Positions 11,255-22,135 of a stretch of 64,000 nt of DNA are shown in pieces (position 1 is the first letter of the stretch; each line of letters starts with the position of its first letter). The translations under genes were made by a program, and so were the position numbers. This DNA comes from Heloderma charlesbogerti (lineage: Eukaryota; Chordata; Lepidosauria; Squamata; Helodermatidae): positions 124,001 to 188,000 of the forward strand of contig JANEZZ010000309.1 of the NCBI GenBank assembly GCA_026122225.1, in the 5' to 3' direction. The notes under the pieces were generated by a model. That model searched no databases. It saw nothing but the letters and a program-made list of their open reading frames with translations, and was not told the origin of the DNA.

Positions 11255-13514
11255 TTGTTGTTGTTCAGTCATTAAGTCGTATCCGACTCTTCGTGACCCC
11301 ATGGACCATAGCATGCCAGGCCTTCCTGTCCTCCGCTCTCTCCCGGAGTGTGCTCAAGTTCATATTCATTGCATCAGTGATGCTTTCTAGCCATCTCATC
11401 CTCTGCCATCCCCTTCTCCTTTTGTCTTCAATCTTTCCCAGCATCAGGGACTTTTCTAGGGAGTTTTCTCTTCGCATTAGGTGGCCAAAATGTTTGAGCT
11501 TCAGCTTCAGTATCTGTCCTTCCAATGAGCACTCAGGGTTGATTTCCTTTAGGATGGACTGATTTGACCTCCTTGCAGTCCAGGGGACTCGTAAGAGTCT
11601 TCTCCAGCACCACAGTTCAAAGGCATCAATTCTTCGGCGCTCATCCTTCCTTATAGTCCAGCTCTCACAGCCATACGTTGCTACTGGGAAAACCATAGCT
11701 TTGATTAAATGAATCTTTGTTGGCAAGGTGATGTCTCTGCTTCTTACTATGCTGTCTAGGTTTGCCATAGCTTTCCTCCCAAGGAGCAAGCGTCTTTTAA
11801 TTTCATGGCTACAGTCACTGTCTGTGGTGATCTTGGAGCCCAAGAAAATAAAATCTGTCACTGCTTCCATTTCTTCCCCTTCTATATGCCAGGAAGTGAT
11901 GAGGCCAGATGCCATGATCTTCGTTTTTTTAATGTTGAGTTTCAAACCAGCTTTTGCACTGTCCACTTTCACCCTCAACAAGAGGCTCTTTAGATCTGCC
12001 TCGCTTTCTGCCATTAGGGTGGTATCATCTGCGTATCTGAGGTTGTTGATAATTCTCCCGGCAGTCTTAATTCCGACCTGTGATTCATCCAGCCCAGAGT
12101 TTCTCATGATGTACTCTGCATAGAAATTAAATAAGCAGGGCGACAATATACAGCCTTGTCTTACTCTTTTCCCAATTTTGAACCAATAGGTTGTTCCATG
12201 TCCGGTTCTTACTGTTGCTTCTTGTCCCTCGTACAGGTTTCTCAGGAGACAGGTAAGGTGGTCTGGTACTCCCATCTCTTTAAGAATTTGCCAGAGTTTG
12301 TTGTGATCCACACAATCAAAGGCTTTAGCATAGTCAATGAAGCAGAAATAGACGTTTTTCGGGAATTCTCTTGCTTTCTCCATGATCCAGCGAATGTTGG
12401 CGATTTGATCTCTAGTTCCTCTGCCTCTTTGAAACCCCGCTTGTACTTCCGGTAGTTCTCAGTTCACATGCTGCTGAAGCCTAGCTTGTAGGGTTTTGAG
12501 CATAACCTTGCTGGCATGTGAAATGAGCGCAATTGTACGGTAGTTTGAACACTCTTTGGCATTGCCCTTCTTTGGAATTGGAATGTAAACTGACCTGGTC
12601 TTGTGGCCATTGCTGAGTGTTCCAAATGTGTTGGCATATTGAGTGCAGCACTTTAACAGCATCATCTTTTAGGATTTTAAATAGCTCAGCTGGAATACTG
12701 TCATCTCCGCTAGCTTTGTTGTTAGTAATGCTTCCTAAGGCCCACTTGATTTCATTCTCTAGGATGTCCGGCTCAAGTTCAGTGACCGCACTATCATGGC
12801 TATCAGGGACATTCAGATCTTTCCTGTATAGTTCTTCTGTGTATTCTTTCCACCTCTTCTTAATCTCATCTGCTTCTGTTAGGTCCCTGCCTTCTTTGTC
12901 CTTTATCATGCCCGTCTTTGCACAAAACGTTCCCTTGAGATCTCCATTTTTCTTGAAGAGATCTCTAGTCTTTCCCATTCTATTGTTTTCTTCTATTTCT
13001 TTGCATTGCTCATTTAAGAAGGCCTTCTTGTCTCTCCTTGCTATTCTCTGGAACTCTGTATTCAGTTGGATATATCTTCCCTTTCTCCCTTGCTTTTCGC
13101 TTCCCTTCTTTCTTCAGCTACTTGTAAAGCCTTATCAGACAGCCACTTGGCTTTCTTGCATTTCTTTTTCTTTGGGATGGATTGAGTTGCTGCCTCCTGA
13201 ACAATGTTACGGACCTCCGTCCATAGTTCCTCAGGCACTCTGTCTATCAGGTCTAATCCTTGAAATCTATTCCTCACCTCCACTGTATATTCATAAGGGT
13301 TATGATTTAGGTCATACCTGAATGGTTTAGTGGTTTTCCCTCCATTCTTCAATTTGAGCTGAAATTTTGCAAGAAGCAGCTTATGATCTGAGCCACAGTC
13401 AGCTCCAGGTCTTGTTTTTACTGACTGTATAGAGCTTCTCCATCTTTGGCTACAAAGTACATAATCAATCTGATTTCGATATTGACCATCTGGTGATGTC
13501 CATGTGTAGTGTCT
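11255..13514 (-). mobile_element. BovB copy B (outer element), 3' two-thirds
   Basis: Minus-strand BovB. The 3' tail at 11255 (TTGTTGTTGTTCAGTCAT...) leads into the RT region. Open pieces are 12383-11265 (372 codons, with Y-A-D-D, GKRVRQGCILSP and the CESWT..FELWCWR block), 12978-12481 and 13352-13062. The RT is broken by a TGA where Arg is expected (CATGTGAACTGAGAACTACC on the minus strand, near 12460) and by a 5-base loss near 12596 (CAAGACCAGGTCAG). Both lesions are shared with copy E at 28863. The element stops abruptly in the endonuclease near 13510 where copy C begins, and its 5' end is found at 16035-16296. Confidence 0.88.
11265..12383 (-). pseudogene. BovB copy B reverse transcriptase C-terminal frame
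   Basis: A 372-codon frame. It starts at MEKAREF, has motif A (FIDYAKAFDCVDH) near residue 17, motif B (VRQGCILSP) near 74 and catalytic Y-A-D-D near 117. It ends in the complete BovB C-terminus (GVTKSRIRLND). The catalytic Asp pair is present, but the N-terminal RT and endonuclease are separated by a stop and a frameshift, so it cannot make a full enzyme. Confidence 0.8.
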
Positions 13515-13799
13515 GGTGATCTATGAGGATCTGCAGCAACTACTGGATAGTAGCACGCCAAAAAAAAGATGTTATTTTCATTACAGGAGACTGGAATGCT
13601 AAGGTGGGTAGTCAAACGACACCTGGAATTACAGGCAAGCATGGTCTGGGAGAACAAAATGAATTTTGCTAGCAACTCACTGTGCATAACAAACACTCTT
13701 CCAACAACCTAAGAGATGACTTTATACAAGGACTTCACCAGACGGTCGACACCGAAATCAGATTGACTACATCCTTGTAGCCAAAGGTGGCGGACACCT

Positions 13800-15602
13800 A
13801 TGCAGTTGGTAAAAAGAAGACCTGAAGCTGATTGTAGTTCAGATCACGAACTTCTTATTGCACAATTTAGAATCAGACTAAAGAGAATAGGGAAGACCCA
13901 CAGATCAGTTAGATATGAGCTCACTAATATTCCTAATGAATATGCAGTGGAGGTGAAGAATAGATTTAAGGGACTAGATTTAGTAGATAGGGTCCCGGAA
14001 GAACTATGGACAGACGTTCGCAACATTGTTCAGGAGGCAGCAACAAAAAACGTCCCAAAGAAAAAGAAAACCAAGAAGGCAAGATGGCTGTCTGCTGAGA
14101 CACTGGAAGCAGCCCAAGAAAGAAGGAAAGCAAAAGGCAACAGTGATAGGGGGAGATATGCCCAATTAAATGCAGAATTCCAGAGGTTAGCCAGAAGAGA
14201 TAAGGAATTATTATTAAACAAGCAATGCGCGGAAGTGGAAGAAGATAATAGAATAGGAAGGACAAGAGACCTCTTCCAGAAAATTAGAAACATCGGAGGT
14301 GAATTCCAGGCAAAAATGGGTATGATCAAAAACAAAGAGGGCAAGAACCTAACAGAAGCAGAAGAGATCAAGAAAAGGTGGCAAGAATATACGGAAGATC
14401 TGTATAGGAAGGATAATAATATCAGGGATAGATTTGACGGTGTGGTCAGTGAGCTAGAGCCAGACATCCTGAAGAGTGAGGTTGAATGGGCCTTAAGAAG
14501 CATTGCTAATAACAAGGCAGCAGGAGACGACGGTATCCCAGCTGAACTGTTTAAAATCTTGCAAGATGATGCTGTCAAGGTGATGCATGCCATATTCCAG
14601 CAAATTTGGAAAACACAAGAATGGCCACCAGATTGGAAAAAATCAACTTATATCCCCATACCAAAAAGGGGAAGCACCAAAGAATGTTCAAACTATCGAA
14701 CAGTGGCACTTACTTCACGTGCCAGTAAGGTAATGCTCAAGATCTTGCAAGGTAGACTCCAGCAATTCATGGAACGCGAATTGCCAGATGTACAAGCTGG
14801 GTTTAGAAAAGGCAGAGGAACTAGAGACCAAATAGCCAATATCCGCTGGATAATGGAGAAAGCCAGGGAGTTTCAGGAAAACATCTATTTCTGTTTTATT
14901 GACTATTCTAACGCCTTTGACTGTGTGGATCATAACAAACTGTGGCAAGTTCTTGGTGGTATGGGGATACCAAGTCATCTTGTCTGCCTCCTGAGGAATC
15001 TGTATAATGACCAAGTAGCAACGGTAAGAACAGACCACAGAACAACGGGCTGGTTCAAGATTGGGAAAGGAGTACGGCAGGGTTGTATACTCTCACCCTA
15101 CCTATTCAACCTGTACACAGAAAACATCATGCAACATGCTGGGCTTGATGAAGCCAAGGCTGGAGTTAAAATCGCTGGAAGAAACATTAACAATCTCTGA
15201 TATGCAGATGATTCCACTTTGATGGCTGAAAGCGAGGAGGAGCTGAGGAACCTTATGACGAAGGTGAAAGAAGAAAGTGCAAAAGCTGGCTTGCAGTTAA
15301 ACCTCAAAAAAACCAAGATTATGGCAACCAGCTTGATTGATAACTGGCAAATAGAGGGAGAAAACGTGGAGGCAGTGACAGACTTTGTCTTTCTAAGCAC
15401 AAAGATTACTGCAGATGCTGACTGCAGCCAGGAAATCAGAAGACGTTTACTTCTTGGGAGAGCAATGACAAATCTAGATAAAATAGTGAAGAGCAGAGAC
15501 ATCACACTGACAACAAAGGTCTGCATAGTTCAAACAAAGGTCTGCATAGTTCAAGCAATGGTCTTCCCCATAGTAACCTATGGCTGCGAGAGCTGGCCAT
15601 AA
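13800..15602 (+). pseudogene. BovB copy C reverse transcriptase, one in-frame stop
   Basis: One frame from 13800 to 15602 is interrupted only by TGA at 15198-15200. The stop sits where copies A and B have CGA (Arg) just before the catalytic Y-A-D-D, a typical CpG-to-TpG decay. Motif A (FIDYSNAFDCVDH) and motif B (GKGVRQGCILSP) are intact. After 15602 the frame is lost at CTGGCCATAAGG through a small deletion. The C-terminal part (15640-16026) continues in another frame after two tandem duplications. The endonuclease part upstream (13520-13790) carries the same missing T as copy A. Confidence 0.82.
15513..15554. repeat. 21-bp tandem duplication inside BovB copy C
   Basis: ACAAAGGTCTGCATAGTTCAA occurs twice, perfectly, at 15513-15533 and 15534-15554. 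Copies A, B and E have one unit. It is 21 bp, so it keeps frame. Confidence 0.9.
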
Positions 15603-15631
15603 GGAAGTCTGAGCAAAGGAAGATAGATGCT

Positions 15632-15707
15632 TTTGAACTGTGGTGCTGGAGGAAAATTCTGAGACTGCCTTTGAACTGTGGTGCTGGAGGAAAATTCTGA
15701 GAGTGCC
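15632..15707. repeat. 38-bp tandem duplication inside BovB copy C
   Basis: A 38-bp unit starting TTTGAACTGTGGTGCTGGAG occurs at 15632-15669 and again at 15670-15707, with one difference near the end (GAGACTGCC/GAGAGTGCC). Other BovB copies have one unit. The extra 38 bases disrupt the frame. Confidence 0.9.
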
Positions 15708-16034
15708 TTGGACTGCAAGAAGATCAGACCAGTCCATGCTCCAGGAAATAAAGCCAGACTGCTCACTTGAGGGAATGATATTAAAAGCAAAACTGAAGTA
15801 CTTTGGCCACATCATGAGAAGACAGGATACCCTGGAGAAGATGCTGATGCTAGGGAACGTGGAAGGCAAAAGGAAGAGGGGCCGACCAAGGGCAAGATGG
15901 ATGGATGATATTCTAGAGGTAATGGACTTGACCTTGGGGGAGCTGGGGGTGGCGACGGCTGACAGGAAGCTCTGGCGTGGGCTGGTCCATGAAGTCACGA
16001 AGAGTCGGAAGCGACTGACCGAATAAACAACAAC

Positions 16035-16296
16035 TTCCCCAGTAGTATATTGGACACCTTCTGACCTGAGGGGCTCATCTTCCAGCGTCATATGTTTTAG
16101 CCTTGTGATACGTTCCATGGGGTTTTCTTAGCAAGAATACTGGAGTGGGTTGCCATTTCCTTCTCCAGCGGACCACATTTTGTCAGAACTCTCTGCCATG
16201 ACCTGTCCATCTTGGGTGGCCCTGCACGGCATAGCTTATGACATCACTGAGTTATGCAAGCCCCTTCGCCACAACAAGGCAGTGAACCATGAAGGG
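16035..16296 (-). mobile_element. BovB copy B (outer element), 5' end
   Basis: Matches the 5' 260 bases of copy A in the same (minus) orientation. Shared blocks include CCCCAGTAGTATATTGGAC (+ strand), GCAAGAATACTGGAGTGGG and TCTGCCATGACCTGTCCATC. It ends where copy A ends and is followed at once by the GGTGCTGACTTG duplication. It therefore belongs to the outer element whose 3' part is 11255-13514. Confidence 0.82.
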
Positions 16297-16308
16297 GGTG
16301 CTGACTTG
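16297..16308. repeat. target-site duplication (right) of outer BovB copy B
   Basis: Exact repeat of 11243-11254 (GGTGCTGACTTG). Confidence 0.75.
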
Positions 16309-18764
16309 GGAGTGGTCCAAACAGGCAAGGTTAATGCTGGAGCAAACGAGTCAGGATTTGAGGCACCAAACAGGCACAGCCGAGCAAGCAGGACAGGCTC
16401 TGAGGGGCCAGAGAAAACGGCATAGTCTAAACAGGCATTGCAGTGGGTTGAGTCCAGACTCCGAGGAGGTGGGGAAAGGTCAGGCGAGGCAGTGGCTGCA
16501 GCTGCTACTCATAGCAACAAGCTGCTCAGACCAATAGGCTAGCCTTGAGGCCTGGGCTCTATAGTCCTAAATGAGCCAGGATTGACCTGTAAGATCAGCT
16601 GACATAAGTGGCAGATTTGCACTACAGCAGTTAGTTAGCCAGGTTTAATGGTGTAGGAGGGAAGACTACTGGACACCCTGTTTAAGACACACACCCTGGA
16701 TTTCTCAGTTTTCAAAGAATACTTTTTGGCTGCTCAGTTAAATTTATCAACAGTGTTAATGTGTTAAACTCTAGAGCGTGCTGGGCATAAATAGCTTTGG
16801 GTACATACATTTTCACTATGCCTTTCTTTATCAGCAAATTGTTGATCTATAATTTTTTAAACCCTAAGCTTAGTACCTAACCTCTGATACTAAGCAGAGC
16901 AGCAAAGCTTAGATGTGTGTATGCGGGGTGGGGGCTGAACAGTTTCAGGAAAGGGAACAAGTAGGAGGAAATGGCAACAATCTTTCCTTTTCACAGCATG
17001 ATTTTCCTATAGAAAGGACAAGAAGTCATGAGCAGACTTTTTTTTTCTTTCTGAGTCGCAGGATGTTGGAAGAAAGGGCCTTAACCTTCAGGGAAGGGGG
17101 ATGGGGAAAAGCTGTGAAATTATTGCCTGATCAGGAGGTACTTCCAGGCACTGGTTCATCACCTTGCTTCATTCACAGAATTTTACCGGGCAGAGGTAAG
17201 GTGTTGGTCCAGATGTCACTGGGCTCCTTCACACCGGGCTTTTATCCTGCGATTGAGATTGAGCCTTCACGGAAGTTCACAGGGGTCTTTACATGATGCA
17301 GTGACCCTGCCATGGCTCTCCTGCACTAAATGCCCTTTGTTCCGTTTTTAAATAGGTCGCAGATAATGAACTATCAAATTACCCCATTGTGTTCCCCTTC
17401 AGTTTCCTCCATCAAAAGAGTTAAAGCAGGAAGAAGAGGAGCGAGATCAATGGAAGATAATGGAAGATGCAGATACGGGGAGAAAGAGGGGGGAAGGGGA
17501 GGGGGAAAGGGAGCGCGTGTAAAGGCAGTCATTTGTGATCCTTAAAACAGAAGCAGAAAGCCCCGTTTTAAATGCAGGATTTTAGGCTGGTGTAGAAACG
17601 CCCATTGTCTTTCACTCATATCCCTCCCATGTTTTCCCACAGTTGATTTCATCTTTTTTCTTACCGCAGAAAATACATTAAGAAAAATAAGATGGAATTG
17701 CTGCACAATGCATTCTGATTGGTAGCACCCTGTTTCCCCATTCCACTGAGTGCTGTGACCATTAACTATGGGGTTCTGGCAGCAGGCTCTTTTCCTTGAA
17801 AGCTAAAAAATCCGAATTACAGTTCAGGAGGCAGGAGGGCAGACATTCATCCCTGTCCCACTCAGATAACTAGCAAAACTGTTGTGCCACCCTTTGATAC
17901 AGTGATTCTTGTTGAACTCAGACACCAAGGGTTCCATTCATAGGAAGACTCCTCCTGGATCACACCAAGTGGCAAGTCAGATGCTTCTGGGAAGACAACA
18001 GGCAACTACGCTCTCCTGTTGTTTGTCTCCCAGCCACTTAGTTCCATGTAGCTATCGTGGCTTAGAGCTGTTGACTATCCTTTCCTCCATGTATCTGTCT
18101 AATCCCTTTTTAAAGCTATCTAAATCAGTGGCCATCTACACATCTTATACTGAGTCAGACCATTGGTCCATCCAGCTGGCAGTTGTTCTCCACAGACAGA
18201 TGGAAGTCTTTCCCATCGCTGTTACCTCAGATCCTTTTAAGTGGTGCTCCCTGGAATTTTCTGCATGCAAAGCCATTTGTTCACAGCATGAGCTGTGGCC
18301 TCTCCCTAATCCCTGCCATTTGCTGCATTGGGTATAGGCTGCACAAAATAGTTGACAAGAGAAATGTTTGCTACCCTATCCTTTGAGGGAATTTTTTTTA
18401 AGTGGTTGTTGGTTTTCTTTCAGTAGTTTTATCTGAGTGACTCTGCAGCCACTTCCCCAAAAAAGAACCCAGGAGGAAGCCATAGAGCTCTTTTCAGTTT
18501 GATCTTTTCTTCTTTTTTAATAATTGGAAAGTATAGATTTTAAAGGTCACAGATGCAGAAAAGTATGACGTAAAATAACTGAACATGTCCACTTTGTGGA
18601 CAAGATGAAATAACATTCATGAAACCCAGAGATTTGATTTAATTTTTACTTTTATCTAACACTTAATTGATGGGAAAACAAGTGAAGGCAAATTTAAATG
18701 CTTGCATCTATAACCTTGTCACAGAGTCTGATTAATCATTTATCATCGTTATCTTTTTTCCCAG
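16309..18764. other. DMGDH: DMGDH intron segment before penultimate exon
   Basis: Holds no exon that I can recognise. 16310-16650 is GC-richer and may be part of an old LTR or other repeat into which the BovB inserted, but I see no terminal structure. A SINE remnant lies at 18147-18325. The polypyrimidine tract and acceptor of the next exon (TATCTTTTTTCCCAG) end at 18764. Confidence 0.4.
18147..18325 (-). mobile_element. tRNA-derived SINE remnant
   Basis: On the + strand it reads TATACTGAGTCAGACCATTG, then TTTTCTGCATGCAAAGCCA and CACAGCATGAGCTGTGGCC. It is the reverse of a SINE whose head is a tRNA-like 'agctcagtggtagagcat' segment. The same family is in plus orientation at 59605-59790. It is degraded and partly deleted. 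Confidence 0.55.
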
Positions 18765-18899
18765 CCAGCAGACTTCATAGGAAAGCAAGCGCTGAAGCAG
18801 ATTAAAGAAAAGGGGCTGGAACGGCAACTTGTGTATCTCACCTTGGAAACGGATAATGTTGATCCAGAGGGAAATGAAAGTGTCTGGTATAAGAGCAAG
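18765..18899 (+). CDS. DMGDH: dimethylglycine dehydrogenase, penultimate coding exon
   Basis: Encodes 45 complete codons in phase 0, beginning [14 protein letters not shown] and ending NESVWYKSK. This is the start of the C-terminal glycine-cleavage T-protein-type barrel of DMGDH, and residue-by-residue similarity to mammalian DMGDH is high. The enzyme is a mitochondrial-matrix flavoprotein. It oxidatively demethylates dimethylglycine to sarcosine, passes electrons to ETF and transfers the one-carbon unit to tetrahydrofolate. The acceptor is TTTTTTCCCAG, and two further AGs follow closely (CCAGCAG). I chose the first because it keeps the Pro-Ala found in mammals. The donor is AAG|GCAAGT, a GC rather than GT donor, and the next exon then joins in frame (Lys|Val). 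Earlier exons are not recognised in this window. Confidence 0.93.
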
Positions 18900-19512
18900 G
18901 CAAGTAGTGTAGATTTTGTTTCAAGTAACCAAAGCTAATTTTTCTGGAGCATATTCTGTGTTCCCATGCATTTTTTAAATCAAGAAGGATAGTTTGGAAT
19001 ATAGTAAATAGTCATCAGGGCCAGCCTTACAATGACGTGGCCTGATGTGGGTACATCATGTGGTGCAGAATGGGAAGAATGGTGAATTGTGCCACTCCCC
19101 CACCCAAAGGGCCTGCTGCTGCCTGACTAGCCAGCCAGCCAGCCAGCCAGCCACTCTCTCTCTCTTTCTCCCTCGTTCCCACTGCGCTGTACCACTGTCT
19201 CCTCCTCTTCCCCAGCTGCAGGGGCCTCCTGGGAGAGTTGGCTGAAATATCAGGAGAGGCCCTGGCTGCTCAGGCGGCCAGGACCTCTTGCAGTATTTCA
19301 GCTGACTCTCCCAGGAGGCCCTTGCAGCCAGTGAGCAGGCAGGGAGGGAGGGGAGGAGCTGCCGCTGCTGCTACTGCCACCATCACCACCCTCCTCCTCC
19401 AGGAGAAGCAGAGTGGTGGCTTGAAGTGGCAGGATGCCTAGGGGCCAGGCCCGGTAGTCATACATGGTTGCAAACACCAACATGGCTAAATTCCACATCA
19501 GGCTAGTAGAAG

Positions 19513-19725
19513 TCTGCTAGTGTGACAGGAATTTCTCTCTCCTCCCCCCTGCAGCCCACCATACCACCTGAAAATCTGCTCCCAAGGATTTTCCAGCCCT
19601 CTGGAGCAGATTTTGGGGGTGTGCGGGGGCTGACAGGGATGTGTGGAATTGGCTCTTCTGATGGAACTCTTTCCATCAGCAGAATGGCACTATTGGATAC
19701 ACCCTCATATGTTTGCACAAGTGAA
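19513..19725. repeat. inverted-orientation interspersed repeat, copy 2
   Basis: Shares blocks with 8565-8790 on the opposite strand: GAAAATCTGCTCCCAAGGA / CCTCTGGAGCAGATTTTGG forming a hairpin, and GATGGAACTCTTTCCATCAG at the right end. It is likely a non-autonomous DNA element of unknown family. Confidence 0.5.
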
Positions 19726-19854
19726 TAATAATAAAAAAGAGCCCTGTGTTTTGTGTTTGCTGAACAGATGATAAAGGCTACCCCTCTGGAATTCGCACCA
19801 GTAGCATTTCATTCAATCCTTTGGTGGGCTTCACACAACAAAGAGACACAGTTT

Positions 19855-19955
19855 ATTTATTTTATTATTTATTATTAACATTTATATACCACCTTATTTT
19901 CTAAAAAGCCATCAAAGCAATACACAGCAATTTAAAACAATAAAACCTTAAGAGT
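19855..19955 (-). mobile_element. L2-like LINE 3' tail fragment
   Basis: TTATTATTAACATTTATATACCACCTTATTTTCT followed by AAAGCCATCAAAGCAATACA is nearly the same as 38508-38600. On the minus strand this is a LINE 3' end finishing in GGTGGTATATAAATG and AATA-type repeats. Confidence 0.5.
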
Positions 19956-21275
19956 TCACACTATATCACAGGAACCATCACTGTTTGCACTCCATTTCTT
20001 GGCTTCTTTATGCAAAATGAAGTATCTCTTTAAATTGATGCAAACATTTTTGGAAAGTTGTGCGGACAAAGTTTAGCTTGTGCTTCTTCCTGGCCAAGGA
20101 CTTGCCCTTCACAACTGGATCACTGTGCAGTCCATGTTTACTCAGAAGTAAGTCCCACTGCACTCAGTGAGGCTTACATTGATATAAATGTGTACAGAAT
20201 TGTAACATTTTTTTTCCTGTTGGGAATTTGCAAATTATTACATCTGGCCATATGCATGCAGTTGTGGAAACTCAATATAGTCTGAAAATGCAAACAGTTT
20301 GGGGAGGAAGAAGTTCTTGGAAACAGAAACGTGCAAGGATTGTTTCTGAATGAAGAAAATTAATTGAATTGAAAAAGAGTGAAATAAGGAGATCTTGGTG
20401 TGAAGATGCCATAAGAGACTTACATGACAGCAGCATATGCTAGAATATACAGTGGGGGGTGGGGGACAATTCCAAGTGGAGAAACAGGATGGGAAGAAAG
20501 GTGCTGGACCTTTCCCCACCTGCTGCTTTTTACGCTCAGCCCCATTTTTGGCAGGGCTTCCAGCAGGCAACAAATCGTTCAGACTGAGCAACCATGCTTA
20601 ATAAGCAGTTATATAGAGCAAGATAGGACTTTATTGGCTCTTTGAGTCACCTGATCCTGCTTGCCTGAAAAGGTGCAATAATCCTCTTGGTTGGCACTGC
20701 AGAACAGCAGACATCTGGCCAGCAGTTGCCTCTGCCTGCAAGCTGAGCTGGTAGTGCCCCAGACTTTTTTTTCCTCCCAGTGGGCCTTCCACAAGGAAAC
20801 AAAAACCCCACAAGGAGAAAAACGGTTGTTTGGTATGAGCAAAAGGTGACAGACAAAAGAAGAGTTCACACATCATCCTGTCCTCTTTAAATCACCTAAA
20901 TTTTATTCTAATTTGGCATTATCTACATTCATCAATCTTCAGCTGATGGGTCAGGACCTAGTGGGTTGCAGCCTGACTTAATATGGATTACAACAATAGC
21001 ACTACTACCGTACAGATATATGGTAAACATGAAGAAGTGGGTCCCCAAATGCATATTCATGCTAAAAGCGGGTCTCAGGCCTGAAAAGATTGAAGACTAT
21101 TATTCTAATATCAGAATTCTAGAGAAAAACAGAAATTATAAATGGGAAATTTCTTACAGTATTAGGTCACTTATTACATCCATCTGTATGTGTCCAAATT
21201 TATAGCTTTCAGTTATATGGGAAGGGGAGTCTAGGTGAAAGCTACTTGGACTGGAGAAAAGGTTAAAAGCTACAG

Positions 21276-21500
21276 GCAGTATCCAAAGCTGCCTGCACGC
21301 TAGCAGCAGGACCCACTGCTTGCATGATGGGAAGCTAGTAGATTTTGAAGCTCTGGAACCAGGCAGGTCAGTGGAACTTGCAGAAGGGAGCTCTGCTGAC
21401 CTGCCCTGTTCCAGAAACGAGGATTTCCACTCGTTTTCAGGGTTGCTTTAGGAAGTGCTTTAGAAAGCGCTCGTTTTCAGGGTTGCTTATTCTCTTGCAC
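21276..21500. repeat. low-copy interspersed repeat, copy 2
   Basis: Shares CAGTATCCAA, TGACCTGCCCTGTTCCAGAA and CACTCGTTTTCAGGGTTGCT blocks with 805-960. Inside it, GCTCGTTTTCAGGGTTGCT(T) is locally duplicated (21430-21446 and 21469-21488). Confidence 0.4.
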
Positions 21501-21919
21501 TAGCAGTTGGTCCCATGGGCGCAAGAGAATGAGCGGAAGTGCAGTGGCTGTATGGGATATTTCCTTATATTTATTACTTGGGAAAAGTAATATCTTTTTA
21601 ATTATGCTTTAATGTAAATTTGTAGAGTAGGTTATTGGAGTCAAGCTGGGTTGATCCACAAGAATAGGAAACACATGTGCTACATCTTTTCCTAGGCAGA
21701 TGTTGGTCCAATGAAAAAGTATTACACCATACATTCTCTGTGTCAAAACATACCTAGCCTTTTCTGATATGGTTAAAACAGGCAAGATCAGCTGTGCAAC
21801 ATGCAGTCATATATTTGATTTTATAACATGTCTGTGTTATAGCTTAAATATTTATTAACACACATCAATTGGGTAGATGTTCATGTACTAAACATTTTGA
21901 TATTTGGGTATTTTTCCAG

Positions 21920-22135
21920 GTTATTGGTAACACCACATCTGGATGTTACAGCTACAGTACCCAGCGGAGTCTGGCTTTTGCATATGTCCCTGTGGAACTC
22001 AGTAAAATTGGACAGAAACTGGAAGTTGAACTACTAGGCAAAAAATATCCAGCGACTATTATCCCAGAATCACTGGTAATGACTGAACCAACAAGAACAC
22101 GGCTTCAGAAGAAGGGTGGGACTACTAAAATATAA
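21920..22135 (+). CDS. DMGDH: dimethylglycine dehydrogenase, last coding exon
   Basis: Encodes the C-terminal 71 residues plus TAA (22133-22135). It starts [20 protein letters not shown] and ends [11 protein letters not shown]. This is the terminal beta-barrel strand region of the aminomethyltransferase C-domain that packs against the folate-binding domain. It aligns without gaps to the mammalian C-terminus, including the conserved TEPTR-RLQKKGG tail. The acceptor is TTTTTCCAG at 21911-21919. It joins in phase 0 to the exon ending at 18899. An upstream ATG-initiated frame (21869) merely runs through the acceptor and is not a real start. I see no canonical AATAAA in the next 700 bases, so the 3' end of the mRNA is not placed. 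Confidence 0.95.
   Translation, partial: VIGNTTSGCYSYSTQRSLAFAYVPVELSKIGQKLEVELLGKKYPATIIPESLVMTEPTRTRLQKKGGTTKI

Larger units (their letters stand above)
13520..16034 (+). mobile_element. BovB copy C, nested and 5'-truncated
   Basis: Plus-strand BovB starting in the endonuclease (TCTATGAGGATCTGCAGC, about 13520), running through RT to the 3' terminus GACTGACCGAATAAACAACAAC at 16034. It lies head-to-head against copy B and inside it, as the outer target-site duplication shows. Its sequence is closest to copy A, not B. No duplication flanks copy C itself, and about 0.7 kb of copy B's endonuclease region is missing at the insertion point. The insertion therefore seems to have come with a target deletion. 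About 10 bases at 13510-13519 match neither element. Confidence 0.85.
18900..21919 (+). other. DMGDH: DMGDH last intron, GC-AG type
   Basis: A 3020-bp intron that starts GCAAGTAGTG and ends TTTTTCCAG. It contains a CCAGCCAG-type run near 19129-19150, an interspersed repeat at 19513-19725, an L2-like tail at 19855-19955, a short MITE-like match near 20128-20200 and a second copy of the 805-960 repeat at 21276-21500. No additional exon is visible. Confidence 0.8.

Noticed and set aside
16913..17296. Possible missing DMGDH exon upstream of 18765
   Set aside because: The translation shows no similarity to the expected T-protein-domain sequence and there is no suitable donor.
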